This document shows, piece by piece, positions 31,315-35,954 of a DNA stretch of 35,954 nucleotides. The stretch spans positions 1 to 35,954 of the forward strand of contig JAJYIS010000008.1 in NCBI GenBank assembly GCA_021789945.1. Reading direction: 5' to 3'. A program made the position numbers and the translations under genes. The notes under the pieces were generated by a model, which was given only the letters and a program-made list of their open reading frames with translations, was not told the DNA's origin and did no database searches. Within the stretch, counting starts at the first letter, position 1. The number at the start of each line of letters is the position of its first letter. This DNA is from Thermoplasmata archaeon. Its GTDB lineage: Archaea > Thermoplasmatota > Thermoplasmata > UBA10834.

Positions 31315-32499
31315 ATGCCGGCTGAAAGGAGGCTCCTCTGGGCGATCAGTTTCCATCACCTCTGCAATGATGGCACGCTGATGGCGCTCGTCGCGCTGAT
31401 CCCCGTGCTCAAGGATCAGATGAACATATCCTACTACGATGTCGGCCTCCTAGGCCTTGGGCTCCTGGTCACCGTGGTGGTCCAGTATGCGGTCGGCTCG
31501 TACGCGGACAAGCACTTCTCGAGATACCTGCTGGAGGTCGGCGCGGCTCTTATGGCGGTCTCGTTCGCGCTACTGCTGCTCGTGAACGACTTCACGGGCA
31601 TATTCACAGTCGTGATAGTGATGAGGGTCGGGGCCGCCTTCTACCACCCGGTCGGCATCAGCTGGATCACGCGCGCGTTCGGCGGCACGACCCTGGACAC
31701 CGCCCTTGGGATACAAAGCGGTGTCGGCAACCTGGGAGTCATAGTCGCTCTCGCCTCATCGGGCTTCCTCGGCGAGACCTTCACATGGAAGGTCCCGTGC
31801 GTGTTGTGGGCCGTCCTGAACATGGCGGCGGTCATCGGCGGACTGATTGCGATACGCGAGACCGGCCTCAGGCCGCCGGACAGCTCGAAGCGGGAGGCGA
31901 TCAGCCCTCTCGCAACCTTCAGAAAGATTGGCCTCCTGGCAGTGCCGATCGTCTGTGGCGGGGCGCTCTATCAGGTCTCGAGCTACTTCGGGCCGCTGAG
32001 CCTCACGGGCCGCGGAGGATGGACCCCTGGGAGCGCCGACTTAGTGTTCGCCATATGGATAGGCATCGGGACGATCACATCGTACTCGTACGGCAGGATT
32101 AGCGCACGGATCGACAGGGGCACTATCCTGAAGCAGGCGTACCTTGTGTCTCTCGTTTCGGTCATCCTGCTCGGTCTCGTGAGCGCATGGTACCTCGTCA
32201 CGCCCGTGCTCGTGTTGTTCGGAGCGTTCCTGTATCTGACGTATCCGGCTCTCTTCGCGATAGTCACTGCTGCGACGGAGGAGGACGAGCGTGGGACCGC
32301 CTTCGGGATACTCTTCGGGTTCCAGCTGGGCGGCGGCGCGGCCACCGTCTACGTGTGTGGCATTGTATCCAAGTTGCTGGGAGACCCAGCATACTCGTTC
32401 GATGTGGTTGCCGTGCTCACGGCCGTCTCGGTCGCATCGTTCATCATTTGGGACAGGAACAAGAAGGGCGTCGCGGCGAGGGCAGGCGATTCGGTCTAG
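31315..32499 (+). CDS. Major facilitator superfamily transporter
   Basis: A 394-residue transporter with about 12 helices. It starts with LLWAISFHHLCNDGTLMALVALIPVLKDQM, a pattern (H-x3-D near helix 1) of fosmidomycin-resistance-like and related MFS members; YADKHFSRYLLEVG is motif A-like, and RVGAAFYHPVG is the other conserved part of that group. The frame also starts at ATG 31273 with AGGAGG after it, but the TATA box there supports ATG 31315 (AGGAAC upstream). Substrate unknown. Its TAG stop overlaps the stop codon of the convergent gene by 3 bp. Confidence 0.85.
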   Translation: MPAERRLLWAISFHHLCNDGTLMALVALIPVLKDQMNISYYDVGLLGLGLLVTVVVQYAVGSYADKHFSRYLLEVGAALMAVSFALLLLVNDFTGIFTVVIVMRVGAAFYHPVGISWITRAFGGTTLDTALGIQSGVGNLGVIVALASSGFLGETFTWKVPCVLWAVLNMAAVIGGLIAIRETGLRPPDSSKREAISPLATFRKIGLLAVPIVCGGALYQVSSYFGPLSLTGRGGWTPGSADLVFAIWIGIGTITSYSYGRISARIDRGTILKQAYLVSLVSVILLGLVSAWYLVTPVLVLFGAFLYLTYPALFAIVTAATEEDERGTAFGILFGFQLGGGAATVYVCGIVSKLLGDPAYSFDVVAVLTAVSVASFIIWDRNKKGVAARAGDSV

Positions 32500-33260
32500 A
32501 GCCGGCCCTTCGGCCCTGGCTGGAGGGTCGGCGCGGGCTTGAACTCCTTCGTGGCGGGAGCGACCCCCGGCCCCTTCTGGAATTCCACTGTCTCCTTGGC
32601 TATCCCGTACTTGGCCTCCTGCTTCCGGATCCAGAAGACGATGACATCGACGACGACCGCGACTATGCCGGTCATGTAGACCATGTCGAAGATGTTCGCC
32701 CCTCCGATGCTCAGGATAGAGGTGTTGCCTGTCGGCGCTGGGAAAGACAGCATCGCGGAGAGGTGGAACACGTCCGCGCCGAGGATCGTACCCAGTATGC
32801 CCGCCGAGTACGCAAGAGGGGCGGCCTTGCTGACGTCGATCCAGAACGCTGAGAGGGAGAACAGGCCGGCGGCCAGCGCAGGGGCGAGGGCCGCGGGAAA
32901 GTCGGCCACTATGCCGACGTTCTGCTCAGGCCTCGTCACAAAGTACGAGATGAAGGAGACTATCACGACCCCCATCAGGAGCTCTGCCAGGTCCACGCGC
33001 TTGGACCACAGCAACGATGCGCAGAGGAGCAGTGGGATGATCGCGCCGCCGATGCTCAGGCCGATCCACCAACCGTTGTACTTGAAGATCGGAATGGTGA
33101 TCGACCCGAGGAACAGGGTCACGAACACAATTACCCCGACCTCGGAGCCTGTGAACCCCACCTTCTTGAGTACCTTCCAGATCAGCGTGACGTACGCGTA
33201 GATCAGGAGCACCGCCAGTGCGCTTATCACCAGCAAAATGAGGGTCGTCTCGTCTGCCAT
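32496..33260 (-). CDS. DUF1614 family membrane protein
   Basis: A 254-residue protein with about seven membrane helices. GGAIIPLLLCASLL, the NVGIVADFPAALAPALAAGL segment, PLAYSAGILGTILGADVFHL and SIGGANIFDMVYMTGIVAVVV match DUF1614. The family occurs in archaea and bacteria and has no known function; the Asp and His in GADVFHL and the Asp in NIFDM are conserved polar residues within the membrane. The C-terminal 35 residues are soluble and Pro-rich. ATG 33260 is about 28 bp from GGTTTTATC, so leaderless; the longer frame to 33278 is less likely. Confidence 0.82.
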   Translation of the reverse strand: MADETTLILLVISALAVLLIYAYVTLIWKVLKKVGFTGSEVGVIVFVTLFLGSITIPIFKYNGWWIGLSIGGAIIPLLLCASLLWSKRVDLAELLMGVVIVSFISYFVTRPEQNVGIVADFPAALAPALAAGLFSLSAFWIDVSKAAPLAYSAGILGTILGADVFHLSAMLSFPAPTGNTSILSIGGANIFDMVYMTGIVAVVVDVIVFWIRKQEAKYGIAKETVEFQKGPGVAPATKEFKPAPTLQPGPKGRL

Positions 33261-33335
33261 TCGAGCATGTAACCGCACACAGCCGATAAAACCCTATTCC
33301 CTCACCGGCGCGTCTGGAGTCCGAGGAAGCCCGAA

Positions 33336-33770
33336 TCACGCTCCCTCAGAGTAGACATCCGGCATCATCGATATCCTCATGGCCAGCTCCTCGATGGCCC
33401 ATTCCACCTCCGAGTCGCCAAGGTAGACCAGGTGAGCTACGCACGAACAGTCCGAGGACCCGAAGCCGGGAACAGGCACTGTGACTCCTTCGCAACTTAT
33501 GAGAGATCTCGCGACCGCACACTCAATCGACTTCCTGTCGGTCGGGATGGAGATGACTGACATCACATTCGCCTTCGCCAGCAGGTAGTCGATGTGCCAC
33601 CTGGGCTTCTTGGCCCGTCTCCTGTGCCGCCCCACTCTCCCTTCGATCCCAGAGAGCGCAGAGCCGACGTATGCGTAGACGCCGGGGCCGAAGTCGAACG
33701 TGCCCAATGCGCCAATCCTGATGCGGGCCTTCTCCTCGAGGCTCATCAGGATGCAGTATGCGCCCCTCAT
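33336..33770 (-). CDS. GIY-YIG family protein (DUF123)
   Basis: A 144-residue protein: GVYAYVGSALSGIEGRVGRH is the GIY-YIG core (Tyr, Tyr and Arg of the nuclease motif), WHIDYLL follows, and the C terminus has the DUF123 signature VPGFGSSDCSCVAHLVYLG. This domain is sometimes fused to archaeal endonuclease III; here it stands alone. Probably a DNA-repair nuclease or a degenerate form. ATG 33770 was chosen because GAYCILMSLEE is the family N terminus; a TTG at 33800 is the alternative. Reverse TATA at 33835-33844. Confidence 0.85.
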   Translation of the reverse strand: MRGAYCILMSLEEKARIRIGALGTFDFGPGVYAYVGSALSGIEGRVGRHRRRAKKPRWHIDYLLAKANVMSVISIPTDRKSIECAVARSLISCEGVTVPVPGFGSSDCSCVAHLVYLGDSEVEWAIEELAMRISMMPDVYSEGA

Positions 33771-33834
33771 GACACCACACAACGCATCTCGGAGGTTCAA
33801 CCTATGCCGCGCGCGTCGCCCATGATGCGGAAAC

Positions 33835-33844
33835 CAATATATCG
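33835..33844. promoter_or_regulatory. Shared symmetric TATA element
   Basis: CAATATATCG between the divergent GIY-YIG and cation exchanger genes; symmetric enough to serve both, giving leaders of about 40 and 20 nt. Confidence 0.4.
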
Positions 33845-33886
33845 CAGGATGCCATAATAGGCATCAGAACTCAGGGATGGGACAAA

Positions 33887-34882
33887 GTGGACGCAGCCTC
33901 GCTACTCTACGTTCCACTGGTTGCTGTCGGCTTCGTAGTGCTTAACCAGGGAGCGAAGTTCATCACGGACAACGCCGTCGCGGTGTCCAAGAACCTGGGC
34001 ATAAGCAAGTTCGTCGTCGGCATGCTCATAGTCTCGACACTCGCCGCGATGCCAGAGGTCATGATATCGATCATCGCGCTCGAGGAAGGCTCGTCACAGA
34101 TCGCGCTCAGCAACGGGCTCGCCTCGCACGTCGTCACGATCTCGTTCGTCATCGGCATGACCGCAATCATGGTGCCCCTCAAGGTCACGCGGGAGGTAAT
34201 CATGCGCGACGCGGTCTTCCTCATGACGGTGACGATCGTCGCGTCCGTCCTACTCCTGGACGGGAACCTGACGTTCCTCGAGGGTATCGCACTGATGGTC
34301 CTGTTCATCCCGTATACGATGAACCTGCTGATGATTGAGCGGAACGCCGACCCGAAGGAGCTGGCGGAGTCGATGGAGGACGCGACGATACAGCTCGAGC
34401 TCATGGGGCATCTGGTCGGCAGGAAGATCGAAATCCGGGCGGGGCTGCGCTGGCTCCTTTTCGGCATCCTGTGGACCGTCATCGGGGCGGAGCTGGTCGT
34501 CCGGAGCATCATGGGCATGACTAATAGCTTCTCGCTCAACCCATGGCTCGTCGGGGTGACGGTGGTCGCAATCGGGTCGACCCTTCCGGACATCGCGGCC
34601 TCGTACCATGCGGCGAAGAGGGGCTTTGGGGACCTGGCCCTCGGGGAAGGTATCGGGGCGAACATCGTCACGCTGCTCCTGACCTTCGGGCTGATGGGGA
34701 TCATAAGGCCGTTCAGCTTCAGCTACGGGAATGTGATGCCGCTCCTGGTGGTGGTGAATCTCTCGACGTTCCTGGTCCTCGCGTTCATGATAAAGAACAT
34801 GAGGATATCGCAGGTCGGCGGCATAGTCCTGGTCAGCATCTACATGGGCATGGTGCTCGCGGTGGTGCTCTTGGGCCTCTGA
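33887..34882 (+). CDS. Cation/Ca exchanger (CaCA) family protein with altered alpha repeats
   Basis: A 331-residue, about ten-helix protein with two inverted alpha repeats. Repeat 1: GMLIVSTLAAMPEVMISI (about 45-62) keeps Glu57 but replaces the usual Gly-Thr-Ser by Leu-Ala-Ala, and has SNGLASH for GN-x2-GSN. Repeat 2: GVTVVAIGSTLPDIAAS (222-238) has Asp234 for the usual Glu, and LGEGIGAN has Glu253 for Asn. Such changes in the ion-binding residues suggest different ion preference from classical Na/Ca exchangers. The start is GTG 33887 with GGGATGGG upstream. A soluble loop lies between the two halves (150-185). Confidence 0.85.
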   Translation: MDAASLLYVPLVAVGFVVLNQGAKFITDNAVAVSKNLGISKFVVGMLIVSTLAAMPEVMISIIALEEGSSQIALSNGLASHVVTISFVIGMTAIMVPLKVTREVIMRDAVFLMTVTIVASVLLLDGNLTFLEGIALMVLFIPYTMNLLMIERNADPKELAESMEDATIQLELMGHLVGRKIEIRAGLRWLLFGILWTVIGAELVVRSIMGMTNSFSLNPWLVGVTVVAIGSTLPDIAASYHAAKRGFGDLALGEGIGANIVTLLLTFGLMGIIRPFSFSYGNVMPLLVVVNLSTFLVLAFMIKNMRISQVGGIVLVSIYMGMVLAVVLLGL

Positions 34883-34972
34883 GGCCGTGCAGAGCCATCC
34901 TTACCGGCCGCTCCATCGAGCTTATCTAGGACCTAGCTGCATTCCGAATCTGGGTCACGAGAGGCGGTAGCG

Positions 34973-35794
34973 TTGGCAAGTCAGATGATAACGGGCCTTG
35001 AGGTCGGAGATGTCGCCAAGTACGTGTTCCTGTGCGGCGAGCCGGAGCGCGTCCCAAGGATCGCCGATGGATTCTCGGACGCCAAGGAGGTCGCTCGCCA
35101 CCGCGAGTTCTGGGTCTACACGGGGAAGCTCGGGGGAACGCCCGTCACCGCCGCATCCACTGGCATAGGAGGCCCGTCCGCGGCCATACTCATCGAGGAG
35201 CTCGCGAACCTGGGCTCTGACACCTTCATCAGGATAGGGACCAGCGGCGCCATCGCGGACGGCCTCGAGAAGGGCGACTTCGTCATCTCGACCGGAGCGA
35301 TCCGCGCGGACGGCACGACCAGGAGTTACGCGTGGCCAGAGTTCCCCGCGGCGGCGAACCACGAGGTCGTCGTCGCCCTCGTCGCGGCCGCGAAGAAGAT
35401 GAAGGCCAGGTTCGACGTCGGGGTCTGTCTTTCGGTCGACGGATTCTACAGCGAGAACAAGGTCATCTCAGGGGGGAAGCTGGCCCCGATGTCCGGCTCC
35501 GGATACATGCCGTCCTTCATGGACCATCGACTCGAGGACGCGAAGAAGATGGGCGCGAAGAACATGGAGATGGAGAACGGGACTATCTTCACCCTGGGCT
35601 CGCTCTTCGGGCTTCGCACGGGCGCGATATGCACGGTCTCCGATGTCGTCCCGTGGCATCCGACCGAGAAGGTATTGGACTTCGAGAAGAACATGGCGGA
35701 CTGCATCAAGGTCGGCATCGAGGGCATGAGGAACCTGATGGCGATGGACTCTGCGAAGGCGGGGTCGAAGTTCTGGTCCCCAAGCTTCGAGTGA
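34973..35794 (+). CDS. Uridine phosphorylase-like nucleoside phosphorylase
   Basis: A 273-residue PNP/UDP-family protein: LCGEPERVPRIA (phosphate-binding Gly-Asp/Glu-Pro-x-Arg type), STGIGGPSAAILIEEL, FIRIGTSGAI, and a purine/pyrimidine pocket with MEMENGTIFTL. It cleaves nucleosides with phosphate to base and sugar phosphate. Ser-Tyr-Met residues near GSGYMPSFMD are not typical, so the exact nucleoside is open. The start is TTG 34973 with GAGAGGCGG upstream; ATG 34985 is possible. A TATA-like CTTATCTAGG lies near 34921. Confidence 0.88.
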   Translation: MASQMITGLEVGDVAKYVFLCGEPERVPRIADGFSDAKEVARHREFWVYTGKLGGTPVTAASTGIGGPSAAILIEELANLGSDTFIRIGTSGAIADGLEKGDFVISTGAIRADGTTRSYAWPEFPAAANHEVVVALVAAAKKMKARFDVGVCLSVDGFYSENKVISGGKLAPMSGSGYMPSFMDHRLEDAKKMGAKNMEMENGTIFTLGSLFGLRTGAICTVSDVVPWHPTEKVLDFEKNMADCIKVGIEGMRNLMAMDSAKAGSKFWSPSFE

Positions 35795-35810
35795 GCTCGG
35801 CGATCGAGGC

Positions 35811-35954
35811 CTATCTAGAGGACCTCGACCTTCTCGCCGGCTTCTCAACTGGCTTCTCCTGAGGCGCGCTTGCCTTCTCCAGCTCGGCGAACGGTGCTGG
35901 CCACGGGACCGAGTGGATGCTCGGGGAGCCCTCGCGGTCCCTGAAGTACTGCTG
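35811..35954 (-). CDS. C-terminal fragment of an unknown protein
   Basis: The reverse frame is open from the window edge to TAG at 35811-35813, 47 residues. It reads YFRDREGSPSIHSVPWPAPF, then a charged tail (ELEKASAPQEKPVEKPA) ending in Arg and Ser. The tail composition looks like a disordered C terminus. The rest lies outside; function not known. Its stop is 16 bp from the convergent uridine-phosphorylase-like gene. Confidence 0.5.
   Translation of the reverse strand, partial: QQYFRDREGSPSIHSVPWPAPFAELEKASAPQEKPVEKPARRSRSSR

Noticed and set aside
1-35954. Insertion sequences, CRISPR arrays, prophage or integrase genes
   Set aside because: No repeats of regular spacing, no terminal inverted repeats with transposase, and no recombinase-like protein were seen.

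Overview
The window reads as archaeal chromosome, GC-rich (roughly 60% by eye). Archaeal marks are a pyruvoyl-dependent arginine decarboxylase, an archaeo-eukaryotic primase small subunit homolog, a PAC2 proteasome-assembly-type protein, an NDP-forming acyl-CoA synthetase subunit, a DUF5679 zinc ribbon, and TATA boxes about 25-35 bp upstream of many starts (often leaderless genes), alongside some genes with GGAGGTG-type ribosome binding sites. The gene mix suggests a member of the Thermoplasmatota or a related euryarchaeal lineage; this placement is inference. No CRISPR array, insertion sequence, tRNA or rRNA was found.

Layout. 1-3.0 kb: end of a metallophosphoesterase, a nucleotidyltransferase-fold protein, then a reverse-strand pair pdaD plus a deoxyhypusine-synthase-like gene (polyamine metabolism). 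3.1-7.0 kb: a one-chain MoxR ATPase-VWA protein and a double-GAF histidine kinase. 7.1-11.4 kb: DppA-like aminopeptidase, a desulforedoxin-type protein with a lysine tail, two GNAT acetyltransferases, an iron-sulfur flavoprotein, an SDR and a bacterioferritin-like protein. 11.4-14.7 kb: complete succinate dehydrogenase operon sdhCDAB. 15.0-18.2 kb: rubredoxin, homoserine dehydrogenase, a rubrerythrin-like protein, a four-helix membrane protein and a second SDR. 18.3-21.2 kb: a second GAF histidine kinase, an EF-Tu-domain-2-like small protein, a winged-helix/TerB-like regulator and a tiny membrane protein.

21.2-21.8 kb is the most unusual non-coding stretch: two strong TATA promoters inside palindromes, then a highly structured leader of about 180 nt ending at a perfect Shine-Dalgarno in front of a 40-residue basic protein. 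21.8-27.7 kb: MFS transporter, DUF5679 protein, acyl-CoA synthetase alpha subunit, saccharopine-dehydrogenase-like protein, Hsp20-like protein and PAC2 protein with a C-terminal HbYX motif. 27.7-29.4 kb: a YtcJ-type amidohydrolase interrupted by a single in-frame TAG. 29.4-31.2 kb: a Ras/Rab-like GTPase, two tandem lysine-rich microproteins and a compact primase-like protein lacking a usual catalytic aspartate. 31.3-35.95 kb: a second MFS transporter, a DUF1614 membrane protein, a GIY-YIG protein, a variant cation/Ca exchanger, a uridine-phosphorylase-like enzyme and the end of one more gene.

Together the genes describe a respiring (quinone-linked succinate dehydrogenase) archaeon with several iron and oxygen-stress proteins (desulforedoxin, rubredoxin, bacterioferritin-like, rubrerythrin-like, Fe-S flavoprotein), peptide and amino-acid use (DppA, acyl-CoA synthetase, homoserine dehydrogenase), and orphan GAF-based sensing without neighbouring response regulators.
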